From: RUG11462 sp045539315
GTDB taxonomy: Bacteria; Bacillota; Clostridia; Oscillospirales; Acutalibacteraceae
Direction of reading: 5' to 3'
Assembly: GCA_045539315.1 (NCBI GenBank)
Contig: JAZQFC010000017.1
Span: forward strand, 14,656 to 78,655
Length of the DNA stretch: 64,000 bases
A program made the position numbers and the translations under genes. Positions 18,199 through 26,857 of this stretch are shown piece after piece. Within the stretch, counting starts at the first letter, position 1. Every line of letters starts with the position of its first letter. A model generated the notes under the pieces. It was not told the DNA's origin and searched no databases. It saw nothing but the letters and a program-made list of their open reading frames with translations.

Positions 18199-19454
18199 AT
18201 ATAATTATTGAAAAATCAGTTCTTAATGGCAAAATTTCTGCAATATCTTCAAAATCACATGCACACAGAGCGTTAATATGCGCTTCATTATCAAACGATG
18301 GTTCTTATATTAAATGTGATAATATTTCAAAAGATATCGAAGCAACTGTAAATTGTTTAAATGGTTTAGGCGCAGAGATTACTTATAAAGACAATGTTTT
18401 TTGCGTAAAACCTATCAATATTAATAATGCAACTAAAATAATAGACTGTGGTGAAAGTGGTTCAACCTTGAGATTTTTACTTCCCATTATTGCTGCATTA
18501 GGTCTTGATGTTGATATAAAAATGCACGGCAGACTACCTGACAGGCCTTTGTTTCCACTCGATAGAGAAATGATAAAGCACGGTTGCACATTAATTCGCG
18601 AAAATGATACATTACATATTAGCGGACAATTAAAATCTGCAGATTTTGAAATAGAAGGAAATATATCTTCGCAATTTATAACCGGTCTTCTTTTTGCAAT
18701 TCCAATTTTAAAAGGAAAAAGCAGAATAATTGTTAAGGGTAATCTTGAATCATATTCTTATATACTTTTAACACTTGATGTTTTAAAAGATTTTGGAATT
18801 GAATATAAATTTGAAAACAATGTTTTTGAATTGATAAAAAACAAATATAACGCTAAAAATATTGAAATAGAAGGTGACTGGTCAAACGCTGCCTTTTGGA
18901 TATGCGCAGGTGCGCTTTTAGAAAAAGGCTTGACTGTTGAAAATATTAATTTTAACTCTAAACAAGGCGACAAAAAAATCATCGATATCGTTAAAGAATT
19001 CGGCGCAAATGTTGAAATTTGCGGTAGTATAGCGAATATTTCGGCTAATTCTTTAAAAGGAATTGTAGTTGATGCATCAGATATACCGGATTTAGTGCCT
19101 ATAATCGCTATAACTGCTTGTAATGCAGAAGGAAAAACAATAATTAAAAATGCTGGTAGGTTAAGAATTAAAGAAAGCGATAGAATTAAAAGTGTCGTAG
19201 AAATGATTAATAATTTAGGCGGTATTGCCGAAGAAACCGATGATGGAATGATAATCACAGGTTGCAAACTTCTCGGTGGTGTTGTTAATTCTTACAATGA
19301 CCACAGAATTGCAATGAGTGCTACTATTGCATCTTTAATATGCGAAAATGAAGTTAAAATAATAAACGCAGAATCGGTTGAAAAATCTTATCCAATGTTT
19401 TATAATGATTTTAAAAAACTCGGCGGAATATATAAGGAGGAAGAAAATGAGTAG
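18195..19454 (+). CDS. aroA: 3-phosphoshikimate 1-carboxyvinyltransferase (EPSP synthase)
   Basis: Adds enolpyruvate from PEP to shikimate-3-phosphate. It has 419 residues. The N-terminal SKSHAHRALICASL, the CGESGSTLRFLLPI motif and RLRIKESDRI are all present. A Ser-Gly-Ser-Thr loop in place of the usual NAGTA-type sequence is seen in class II-like enzymes, but glyphosate behaviour cannot be judged from this. It is coupled to aroB by ATGA and to aroC by an 8-base overlap. Confidence 0.94.
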   Translation: MNIIIEKSVLNGKISAISSKSHAHRALICASLSNDGSYIKCDNISKDIEATVNCLNGLGAEITYKDNVFCVKPININNATKIIDCGESGSTLRFLLPIIAALGLDVDIKMHGRLPDRPLFPLDREMIKHGCTLIRENDTLHISGQLKSADFEIEGNISSQFITGLLFAIPILKGKSRIIVKGNLESYSYILLTLDVLKDFGIEYKFENNVFELIKNKYNAKNIEIEGDWSNAAFWICAGALLEKGLTVENINFNSKQGDKKIIDIVKEFGANVEICGSIANISANSLKGIVVDASDIPDLVPIIAITACNAEGKTIIKNAGRLRIKESDRIKSVVEMINNLGGIAEETDDGMIITGCKLLGGVVNSYNDHRIAMSATIASLICENEVKIINAESVEKSYPMFYNDFKKLGGIYKEEENE

Positions 19455-20526
19455 TACATATGGAAATAATATTAAAGTTTCAATTTTTGGTCAGTCTCAT
19501 TCAAAAGCAATAGGCGTAACTATTGATGGTTTGCCTGCAGGAATTAGAATTGATTTAGATGAGTTGCAAACTTTTTTAAACAGAAGAGCACCAGGTAACG
19601 CAAAATTTGCTACTTCCAGAAAAGAACCGGACGCACCTGAATTTTTATCAGGGTTAGTTAACAATACTACTTGTGGCGCTCCTTTAACAGCGGTTATTTA
19701 TAATCAAAATGCTCATTCAAGTGATTATAATAATATTGTTGATATTCCAAGACCAGGTCATGCAGATTTTACTGCGCAGGTTAAATATAAAGGTTATCAA
19801 GACGTTTCAGGAGGCGGACATTTTTCCGGCCGTCTTACTGCGCCAATTTGCATAGCAGGTGGAATTGTAAAACAAATACTTGAAAATATGGGAATTGAAA
19901 TATTTGCTCATATCAATTCAATTTTAAATGAAACAGACGATACAATTGACAAAATAAAACCTGATATAAGTTTATTAAAATCAATTTCAAGCAAAAATTT
20001 TCCTGTTATTAATGATGAAAAAGGGCAATTAATGCAAAAAATTATTGAAAAAGCAAAACAAGATGGCGATTCTGTTGGTGGTACAATTGAATGCGTTGTA
20101 ACAGGCCTTAAAGCAGGTATTGGTAATCCTATGTTTGATGGCCTTGAAAATAAAATCGCATCTGCTTGTTTTGTTGTTCCTGCTATTAAAGGCATAGAAT
20201 TTGGTAATGGTTTTGAGTGTTCAACTCTTTATGGTAGTCAAAACAATGATGAGTTTTATTATGAAAATGATGATATAAAAACTCGTACTAATAACCACGG
20301 TGGAATTTTAGGTGGAATTTCATCAGGTATGCCATTATATTTTAAAGTTGCAGTTAAACCAACACCATCAATTGCTAAAGCGCAAAACTCAATTAGTTTT
20401 AGCAGAAAAGAAAACACAATTTTAGAAATTAAAGGTCGCCACGACCCTTGTATTGTGCCTCGTGCAGTACCTGTAATAGAAGCAGTAACTGCTTTGGCGA
20501 TTTATGACGCAATATTAGACAATTAA
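19447..20526 (+). CDS. aroC: Chorismate synthase
   Basis: Converts EPSP to chorismate with reduced FMN. It has 359 residues from the ATG at 19447, which follows AAGGAGG; a 23-residue longer frame inside aroA is rejected. Family motifs are FGQSHSKAIGVTIDGLPAG, RPGHADFT, SGGGHFSGRLTAP and RHDPCIVPRAVPV. Twelve bases separate it from pheA. Confidence 0.96.
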   Translation: MSSTYGNNIKVSIFGQSHSKAIGVTIDGLPAGIRIDLDELQTFLNRRAPGNAKFATSRKEPDAPEFLSGLVNNTTCGAPLTAVIYNQNAHSSDYNNIVDIPRPGHADFTAQVKYKGYQDVSGGGHFSGRLTAPICIAGGIVKQILENMGIEIFAHINSILNETDDTIDKIKPDISLLKSISSKNFPVINDEKGQLMQKIIEKAKQDGDSVGGTIECVVTGLKAGIGNPMFDGLENKIASACFVVPAIKGIEFGNGFECSTLYGSQNNDEFYYENDDIKTRTNNHGGILGGISSGMPLYFKVAVKPTPSIAKAQNSISFSRKENTILEIKGRHDPCIVPRAVPVIEAVTALAIYDAILDN

Positions 20527-20538
20527 GGAGAAAAACAG

Positions 20539-21681
20539 ATGAATTTAGATGAATTAAGAGTTGAAATAGATAAAATTGATGATCAATTAATTAAATTATT
20601 TCAAGAAAGAATGGATATTGCAGTTAAAATAGGTGAATACAAAAAGAATAATAATATTCCTGTTTTAAATTCGCAAAGAGAAAGAGAAAAACTCAATGAT
20701 GTTGCTGATAAGGCAAATCCAGAAATGAAATCTTATTTAAGAGTTTTGTATTCACTTTTATTTGAGTTAAGCCGTTCTCATCAAGAAAAAATACTCGAGA
20801 AAAATTCTGAACTTTATAATAATATCAGTAAATCAATTAGTGAAACTAATAATCTTTTCCCAACAGAGTGTGTTGTTGCGTGTCAAGGTGTTGAAGGTTC
20901 GTATTCACAAATTGCCTGTGAAAAAATGATTAAAAACCCAAGTATTATGTACTTTGATGAATGGGATAAAGTCTTCACTGCAATTGAACAAGGTTTTTGT
21001 AAATACGGAATTTTACCTATTGAAAATAGCACTGCAGGTTCTGTAAAACAAGTTTATGATTTAATGGTTCATCATAATTTCAGTATTGTTAAAAGCGCTA
21101 GAATTCAAATTAATCATAGTTTACTTGCTAAAAAAGGCACAAAACTCGAAAACGTAAAAGAAATCATTTCTCATGAACAAGCATTAGCGCAATGTTCAGA
21201 GTTTATAAGCGGTCTTAAAGACGTTAAAATCACTACAGTAGAAAATACTGCTCTTGCTGCTAAAATGGTAGCAGAGAGCGATAGTGACGATATTGCGGCG
21301 CTTTCTTCTAATAACTGCGCAGAACTTTATAACCTTAATTGTCTTAAAACATCTGCGCAAGATAAAAACAATAATTATACAAGATTTATTTGCATTTCTA
21401 AAAACCTTGAAATCTATCCAGGCGCAGATAAAACTAGTTTAATGCTCGTCCTTCCACACAAACCTGGCGCGCTTTATAAAGTTCTTTCAAGACTTTATGC
21501 TCTTGATATTAACTTGATTAAACTTGAAAGCCGTCCACTTGCAGATAGAGACTTTGAATTTATGTTCTATTTTGATTTAGAAACTTCAATTTATTCAGAA
21601 GAATTTGTTCAACTTATCTGTGAATTAGATGGTATTTGCGATGAGTTTAAATATCTTGGAAGTTACTCCGAGGTGGTATAA
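20539..21681 (+). CDS. pheA: Chorismate mutase-prephenate dehydratase (P-protein)
   Basis: Catalyses chorismate to prephenate to phenylpyruvate, the phenylalanine branch; the mutase also feeds TyrA. The 380 residues comprise an AroQ-type mutase (1-85, ELRVEIDKIDDQLIKLFQERM), a periplasmic-binding-like dehydratase (about 108-285, CQGVEGSYSQIA, GILPIENSTAGSV) and a C-terminal ACT domain (about 295-375, LPHKPGALYKVLSRL and ESRPL). The ACT domain normally gives Phe feedback inhibition, so control is expected at both enzyme and transcript level. It abuts aroE without a gap. Confidence 0.95.
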   Translation: MNLDELRVEIDKIDDQLIKLFQERMDIAVKIGEYKKNNNIPVLNSQREREKLNDVADKANPEMKSYLRVLYSLLFELSRSHQEKILEKNSELYNNISKSISETNNLFPTECVVACQGVEGSYSQIACEKMIKNPSIMYFDEWDKVFTAIEQGFCKYGILPIENSTAGSVKQVYDLMVHHNFSIVKSARIQINHSLLAKKGTKLENVKEIISHEQALAQCSEFISGLKDVKITTVENTALAAKMVAESDSDDIAALSSNNCAELYNLNCLKTSAQDKNNNYTRFICISKNLEIYPGADKTSLMLVLPHKPGALYKVLSRLYALDINLIKLESRPLADRDFEFMFYFDLETSIYSEEFVQLICELDGICDEFKYLGSYSEVV

Positions 21682-22428
21682 ATGAAGTGTGGTTTGTTAG
21701 GCAGAAAATTAGGTCATAGTTATTCACCACAAATTCATTCTTTTTTAAATGAATATGAATACAAACTTTATGAAGTCGAGCCTGAAGATTTAGACAAATT
21801 TATGAAATCGACTGAATTAGACGCATTTAATGTAACCATTCCTTATAAAAAAGATGTTATTCCTTATTGCAATAAGTTATCTGACGGCGCCAAAAAGATA
21901 GGCGCAGTTAACACAATTGTGAGAGAAAAAGATGGCACATTAACAGGTTATAATACTGATTACGATGGTTTTATTCATATGATTAAAACTGCTAATGTTG
22001 ATGTAAGTGGTAAAAAAGCAATAATTCTTGGTAATGGTGGCGCTTCGCTTACTTGTCAATGCGTTTTAAAAGATTTAGGAGCAAGTGAAGTTGTTGTATT
22101 TGATAAAGAGGGCGCTACTTCTTATGATGATATTCATCTTCATTATGATGCTAAAATCATTGTAAATGCAACACCTGTTGGAATGTATCCAAATGTTGAT
22201 GCTAGTCTTATTGATTTAACTAATTTCAAAGAATGTGAAGCAGTTTTAGATTTAATCTATAACCCTGAAAAGACTAAATTATTACAACAAGCACAAGAAC
22301 TTGGAATGAACATTGCAAATGGCTTAATAATGCTTATTGCTCAAGCAAAAAAAGCCTGTGAATACTTCACAAGCACACAAATAGATGATTCAATTATAGA
22401 AAAAATATCAAAGGAATTGAAAATATGA
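21682..22428 (+). CDS. aroE: Shikimate dehydrogenase
   Basis: Reduces 3-dehydroshikimate to shikimate with NADPH. It has 248 residues, at the short end for AroE. The substrate-binding GLLGRKLGHSYSPQIH, the catalytic Lys in NVTIPYKKDVIPYC, GYNTDYDGF and the cofactor loop ILGNGGASLTCQ are visible. The ATG follows the pheA stop directly, with GAGGTGG as ribosome site, and the stop overlaps aroQ by ATGA. Confidence 0.93.
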   Translation: MKCGLLGRKLGHSYSPQIHSFLNEYEYKLYEVEPEDLDKFMKSTELDAFNVTIPYKKDVIPYCNKLSDGAKKIGAVNTIVREKDGTLTGYNTDYDGFIHMIKTANVDVSGKKAIILGNGGASLTCQCVLKDLGASEVVVFDKEGATSYDDIHLHYDAKIIVNATPVGMYPNVDASLIDLTNFKECEAVLDLIYNPEKTKLLQQAQELGMNIANGLIMLIAQAKKACEYFTSTQIDDSIIEKISKELKI

Positions 22429-22841
22429 AAATTCTTGTAATAAACGGACCAAATCTTAATATGTTAGGTCTTCGTGAGCCAGAAATTTATGGCGATAAAA
22501 CTTATCAAGCGCTTTGCGATATGATAAATAATCATTGCGCAAAAAAGGGAATAGAGGTTGAAATTTTTCAGTCTAATCACGAGGGTGATTTAGTTGATAA
22601 AATTCAAAGCGCATATAATAATTTTGATGGTATAGTTATTAACCCTGCGGCTTATACTCATACTAGCGTTGCTATTTTAGACGCATTAAAAGCAGTAAAT
22701 ATTCCTGCAGTTGAAGTTCATATTTCTGATGTTGATTCTCGAGAAGATTTTCGTCAAATTTCTTATGTTAGAAACTATTGTTTTAAAACTATAAGTGGCA
22801 AAGGTTTTGATGGTTATATAGAAGCAATTGAATTATTTTAA
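22425..22841 (+). CDS. aroQ: 3-dehydroquinate dehydratase, type II
   Basis: Removes water from 3-dehydroquinate. It has 138 residues, typical of the dodecameric type II enzyme. INGPNLNMLGLREPEIYG carries the catalytic Tyr, NPAAYTHTSVAI and VEVHISDV the substrate contacts, and the RQISYV segment is intact. It is the last gene of the operon. No shikimate kinase gene occurs in the operon or elsewhere in the window. Confidence 0.96.
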   Translation: MKILVINGPNLNMLGLREPEIYGDKTYQALCDMINNHCAKKGIEVEIFQSNHEGDLVDKIQSAYNNFDGIVINPAAYTHTSVAILDALKAVNIPAVEVHISDVDSREDFRQISYVRNYCFKTISGKGFDGYIEAIELF

Positions 22842-22842
22842 T

Positions 22843-22878
22843 AAAAAATCTCTTAACAAAATTGTTAAGAGATTTTTT
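22843..22878 (+). terminator. Intrinsic terminator of the aro operon
   Basis: The stem AATCTCTTAACAA / TTGTTAAGAGATT, with A run before and T run after, begins right behind the aroQ stop. Confidence 0.93.
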
Positions 22879-22888
22879 GTTGTTTAAC

Positions 22889-22961
22889 AAAATAAAATAG
22901 ACCTTAAGGTCTTAAAATTACCAGTCCTAAAAATGGATATGATAACTCTCGCTTAAGGTCT
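22889..22961 (-). ncRNA. Candidate small structured RNA
   Basis: A minus-strand promoter predicts a start near 22961. From there the RNA would open with a strand that pairs perfectly with its own 3' end (22952-22964 with 22896-22908, 13 pairs). An inner hairpin follows (TTATC/GGTAA and TCC/GGA around 22921-22945), and it ends in a U-rich ATTTTATTTTG tract near 22889. The 3' arm also lies in a 14-base palindrome, AGACCTTAAGGTCT (22899-22912). No reading frame of note is present. It could instead be the 3' untranslated region of the araC gene; I know no named family that it matches. Confidence 0.5.
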
Positions 22962-22967
22962 ATTATT

Positions 22968-22997
22968 AGTATATCTGAAATTTTAAAAAAATGTCAA
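22968..22997 (-). promoter_or_regulatory. Promoter for the candidate small RNA
   Basis: On the minus strand, TTGACA (22992-22997), 18 bases, TATACT (22968-22973), lying just past the araC stop codon and pointing away from it. Confidence 0.65.
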
Positions 22998-23010
22998 GAT
23001 TGACTATAGT

Positions 23011-23829
23011 TTACATATTTTGTTTTAAAAAGTTTTTAGGGGAGACGCCTACGAATTTTTTAAATGTTTTACTAAAATGATAAATATCAGAAAAATGAAG
23101 TTCTTGTGAGATTTCTCCAATTGTAAATGTATCAAGCAAAAGCATTTGTTTTGCTTTTTCAATTCTGTGCTTTTGTCTAAAATCAATTGGGTTATCGCCA
23201 CTATACTCACGGAATAGTTTTCTAAAATAACCTTCACTAACACCGCAAATCTTTGCAATTTCATCAATAGACTTATCAGAATCACTCTCTAAAAGTTCAA
23301 TTCCATCTTTAATATAAGAGAATCTATGCTTAACAGTAGATTTTCTTCGTTTCTTTGAAACTTGTGCAAATACTTTATAAATAAGTGAAGTTATTTCAGG
23401 TACACAAGTAAGACTTTTTTGAAATTCATCTGCAGCATTTTTTATATCAACAGAAGTCTGCACATCAACATTTTTTAAACAAACAACAGGTTTATCAAAA
23501 GATGCAATATCATTACCGTGTATATCTTTCATATCAAAATGCATTACAATAGTATCAGGTCTGTTAGGCGCAGTATCAAAAAATTCAACTGTATATTCAA
23601 TACCTTTTGGCATATATGCAAGTTGATTCTTTTCAACCAAAATTACATTTTTATCAGAATCAGTAATTTTTGCAGAAGAATTAATAAACCACAAAAATGT
23701 ATGAGATGGTTTTGGTTTGCCTATACAAGAATAAAAGTTGTTACGAGAATACCAATTTTGATATTTTACAAAAGGCTCTGTAATGTAAAAAAACGAATGA
23801 TATAACTCCTCAAAACTTACTATTTTCAT
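23011..23829 (-). CDS. AraC-family transcriptional regulator
   Basis: The 272-residue protein has an N-terminal cupin-like sensing domain (about 1-150) and a C-terminal pair of helix-turn-helix motifs (about 175-270) with SIDEIAKICGVSEGYFRKLF and the family signature HFSDIYHFSKTFKKFVGVSP. The start is ATG at 23829 with AAGGGG seven bases upstream; a longer frame from 23862 lacks a site. It is divergent from the ten-gene sugar cluster and is the probable activator of it, binding a sugar through the N-terminal domain. The ligand is unknown. Confidence 0.92.
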   Translation of the reverse strand: MKIVSFEELYHSFFYITEPFVKYQNWYSRNNFYSCIGKPKPSHTFLWFINSSAKITDSDKNVILVEKNQLAYMPKGIEYTVEFFDTAPNRPDTIVMHFDMKDIHGNDIASFDKPVVCLKNVDVQTSVDIKNAADEFQKSLTCVPEITSLIYKVFAQVSKKRRKSTVKHRFSYIKDGIELLESDSDKSIDEIAKICGVSEGYFRKLFREYSGDNPIDFRQKHRIEKAKQMLLLDTFTIGEISQELHFSDIYHFSKTFKKFVGVSPKNFLKQNM

Positions 23830-23980
23830 AGATTTTCCCCTTAAAATCAAGTTTTTTATCATTATAGCACATCTTTTCGGAAAATGAAACGTTTTTTACA
23901 AAAAAATTGTTGTTTTTAACATTTAATTTTTAAATAGTGCGTTTATAATGAAGATAGAATATATGAAAGGTGGAGTATAT
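23830..23980. promoter_or_regulatory. Divergent control region, araC and sugar cluster
   Basis: Leftward, a TATAAT with extended TGC (23861-23866) and a poor -35 can serve araC. Rightward, TATAAT lies at 23944-23949 with no recognisable -35 at the right distance, the pattern of an activator-dependent promoter. The AT-rich stretch 23891-23920, including ACAA...TTGTTGT, could hold the regulator sites. The rightward -10 covers an ATG at 23948, which argues against that codon as the isomerase start. Confidence 0.55.
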
Positions 23981-25381
23981 TTGTTTGATTACAAAGTAAA
24001 AATCGGTTTAGTTGCTATGCGTAGAAACACAACTGATAGACCTCGCGGAACTTTTTTAACTTGGTATTCAGCAGAACAAAGAGGAAAACGATTCACTGAA
24101 TACATAGAAAAGAATTTCGCAAGTGAAAATGTTGAATTTGTTGATAACAAAGGCATTGGTATTGAAGATTTAGTCTTCGATGAGAAAAGCGCTAATGAAG
24201 TTATCGAGAGATTTAAAAAAGAAAAAGTTGACGCAGTATTTATCATAAATTGCAACTTCGGTAATGAAGAAGCGGCTGCAGATATTGCTTCTGCGCTTGG
24301 AAAACCCGTTCTATTATGGGCACCGCTTGATGATGAATATTATGTTGATGGTATGCGTCCAACTGATTCTCAATGCGGTCTTTTTGGTGTTTCTCGTCAA
24401 ATGCAAAGATATCACATTCCTTTTTCTCATTTACCTTGTTGTAGAGTGGAAAGTGATGAATTTAAAGAAGGCTTTGATAGTTTTGTTAGAGTTGCTTGTA
24501 TGGTTAAAAACTTCAAAGGTATGAGAATTGGTCAAGTTGGCGCTCGTCCTGCTCCTTTTTATTCAGTTATTTGGAATGAAGGAGAACTAATGGAAAAGTT
24601 CGGTGTTAGAATCATTCCAATTAACTTTGCAATTATCGAGCAAAGAATGAAAGAAGCACCTGAACTTTATAAAGATGAAATAGAAGAATATGAAAAATAT
24701 TTCTTGACAAATTATGAACTTGATGATTTAACTCCTCAATACATAAAACCTATGGCAACAATGGTTGCAATGTATAAACATTTATTTGAAGAGTTTAATC
24801 TTGATGTTATTTCCGCAGAATGTTGGACTGCTACACCTGTTATGTTTGATGGTTTAGCACCTTGCGCTTTGTATGGATTATTAAATGAAATGGGTTATAT
24901 GATAGCGTGTGAAAGTGATATGCACTGCGCTTTAACAATGGCACTTTTAAAATGTGCAACACTTGGTAAAGGCAAACCACTTTTTGGCGAGTTTACTGTA
25001 AGACACCCTGAAAATAAAAACGCCGAACTTTTATGGCACTGCGGTCCATTCCCAGTTTCAGAAAAAGCAGAAGGTACTAAAGCGCGTCTTGTTAACCAAA
25101 GAGCGTGGTTAAGAGCAAAAGACGGTACTTATACAGTTGCTCGTATCGACCAGGAAAGCGGCAATTATATGATTTTACCTTTGGTTTGTAAAACAACTGA
25201 AGGTCCGCAAACTCACGGAACATACATTTGGGGAGAATTTGAAGATTTGCAAAAAATCGAAGACAAACTCATTGATGGCCCTTATATTCATCACTTTGTT
25301 GAAATTAAAGGCGATTACACAAAAGAAATTAAAGAGTTTACAAAATACTTCCCAAATTTAAAAATAGATAAAATAGATTGA
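23981..25381 (+). CDS. L-fucose/L-arabinose isomerase-family protein
   Basis: The family interconverts aldoses and ketoses with a divalent metal. The 466-residue protein shows an N-terminal Rossmann-like domain (VDAVFIINCNFGNEEAA), the middle VGARPAPFYSVIWNEGEL and a C-terminal metal-site-like region (FGEFTVRHPENKNAELLWHCGPFP). The start is taken as TTG at 23981 because AAAGGTGGA lies six bases before it; the earlier ATG at 23948 sits on the promoter -10. It is the first gene of the cluster. The substrate is not deducible, and the sequence is far from FucI or AraA proper. Confidence 0.78.
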   Translation: MFDYKVKIGLVAMRRNTTDRPRGTFLTWYSAEQRGKRFTEYIEKNFASENVEFVDNKGIGIEDLVFDEKSANEVIERFKKEKVDAVFIINCNFGNEEAAADIASALGKPVLLWAPLDDEYYVDGMRPTDSQCGLFGVSRQMQRYHIPFSHLPCCRVESDEFKEGFDSFVRVACMVKNFKGMRIGQVGARPAPFYSVIWNEGELMEKFGVRIIPINFAIIEQRMKEAPELYKDEIEEYEKYFLTNYELDDLTPQYIKPMATMVAMYKHLFEEFNLDVISAECWTATPVMFDGLAPCALYGLLNEMGYMIACESDMHCALTMALLKCATLGKGKPLFGEFTVRHPENKNAELLWHCGPFPVSEKAEGTKARLVNQRAWLRAKDGTYTVARIDQESGNYMILPLVCKTTEGPQTHGTYIWGEFEDLQKIEDKLIDGPYIHHFVEIKGDYTKEIKEFTKYFPNLKIDKID

Positions 25382-25399
25382 TTTTAAGGAGAATTTATT

Positions 25400-26836
25400 A
25401 TGCAATACCATATGAACAAGTTTTTGTTTTCAATGATTCTTACAGAACTTGAAGACGCAGTTGGAGTTGAAAATTGTTCAACTCGTCAAATCGACAAAGT
25501 TACACACAGTGTTGACTACTATTGGTTGTCAAGAATGTGGGCTGACAGAGGCGAGAGAATGCCAGAAGCAGACTTTGTTGTTTGCCCTAAAGATGCTAAT
25601 GAAGTTTCAAAAGTAGTAAAAATCGCTAATTACTACAAAATTCCTGTAACTACTTGGGGCGCAGGTGGCGGTACACAAGGTGGCGCCATTCCTGTTTGTG
25701 GCGGTATTATTCTTGATACAAAGAGAATGAACGAAATCTATGAAGTAAACACAGAAGGTATGTACATCGAATGTGGTACCGGTGCTATTTATAAACATAT
25801 TGAATGGGCAGCAAATGAAGTAGGCAAGGCTACTATGCACTATCCATCTTCACTTACTTGCTCAACAGTTGGTGGTTTCTTAGCACACAGAGGTATCGGT
25901 GTTTGCTCAACAAAATACGGTAAAATCGATGATATGGTGCTTAAAATGGAAGTTGTATTACCAAATGGTGATATTATTGAAACTTCACCTGCTCCAAAAC
26001 ATGCTGCAGGTCCTGACCTTAACCAAATCTTTATCGGTTCCGAAGGTACATTAGGTATTATAACAAAAGCACAAATTAGAATTTTTGACCAACCAGAAGA
26101 GCGAAGATTTAGAGGATTCTTGTTCCAAGATATGTCTGGTGCATTTAAAGCATCTCGTGAACTTTTACAAAAATTCAAACCATCAGTTATGCGTTTGTAT
26201 GATGAGGCTGAAACCGCTTCTCTTATCAAAAAAATCGTTGGTGTTGAACGTAAAGGCGCATTTATGAACGTTGCAATTGAAGGTTGCAAAGAAATGGTTG
26301 AAGTTGAAGAAAAAATTCTTCTTGAAACATTCAAAAAGTATGGCGCTGAAGATTTAGGTTCTGAATACGGCGAGAAATGGTGGAAAGAAAAGATTACATT
26401 CTTCTATCCTGGTCATATGATGGATATTCCTCAAATGTTTGGTACTATGGATACTATTGCTCCATATGGCAAAATTGAAGAAATCTACTGGGCTATGAAA
26501 GAAGCAATTGAAACTAACTTCCCACAAGCAAAATTCATTGCTCACTTCTCACACTGGTATGAGTGGGGCGCAATGGTTTATGATAGATTTATCGTTGAAG
26601 GTAAAGATGTACCTCAAGACCCTGTTGAAGCACTTCGTTTACACCAAGCAATTTGGACTTGTGGTGTAAGAGCAGCTCTTAAACATGGCGGTGTTGTAAA
26701 TGACCACCACGGTGTTGGTATCAAACTCGGCCGTCTTATGAAAGAACAATATGGTCCTGCAATGCAAGTATTTGAAGGACTTAAAAAACAACTTGACCCT
26801 AACGGAATTATGAATCCGTTTAAACTCGGTCTTTAA
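25400..26836 (+). CDS. FAD-linked dehydrogenase (GlcD/D-lactate dehydrogenase family)
   Basis: Oxidises a 2-hydroxy acid or sugar-derived hydroxyl with FAD. The 478 residues contain a PCMH-type FAD-binding domain (VCPKDANEVSKVVKIA, GGTQGGAIPVCGGII, the HYPSSLTCSTVGGFLAHRG loop and IGSEGTLGIITKA) and a C-terminal FAD-oxidase domain with HFSHWYEWG, VNDHHGVGIKLG and LDPNGIMNPFKLG. Family members paired with ETF pass electrons to EtfAB. An Fe-S protein follows directly and a fused ETF closes the cluster, so these three are probably one electron-transfer system. Confidence 0.88.
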   Translation: MQYHMNKFLFSMILTELEDAVGVENCSTRQIDKVTHSVDYYWLSRMWADRGERMPEADFVVCPKDANEVSKVVKIANYYKIPVTTWGAGGGTQGGAIPVCGGIILDTKRMNEIYEVNTEGMYIECGTGAIYKHIEWAANEVGKATMHYPSSLTCSTVGGFLAHRGIGVCSTKYGKIDDMVLKMEVVLPNGDIIETSPAPKHAAGPDLNQIFIGSEGTLGIITKAQIRIFDQPEERRFRGFLFQDMSGAFKASRELLQKFKPSVMRLYDEAETASLIKKIVGVERKGAFMNVAIEGCKEMVEVEEKILLETFKKYGAEDLGSEYGEKWWKEKITFFYPGHMMDIPQMFGTMDTIAPYGKIEEIYWAMKEAIETNFPQAKFIAHFSHWYEWGAMVYDRFIVEGKDVPQDPVEALRLHQAIWTCGVRAALKHGGVVNDHHGVGIKLGRLMKEQYGPAMQVFEGLKKQLDPNGIMNPFKLGL

Positions 26837-26857
26837 TTAATAGGGAGGTATTTAGTT

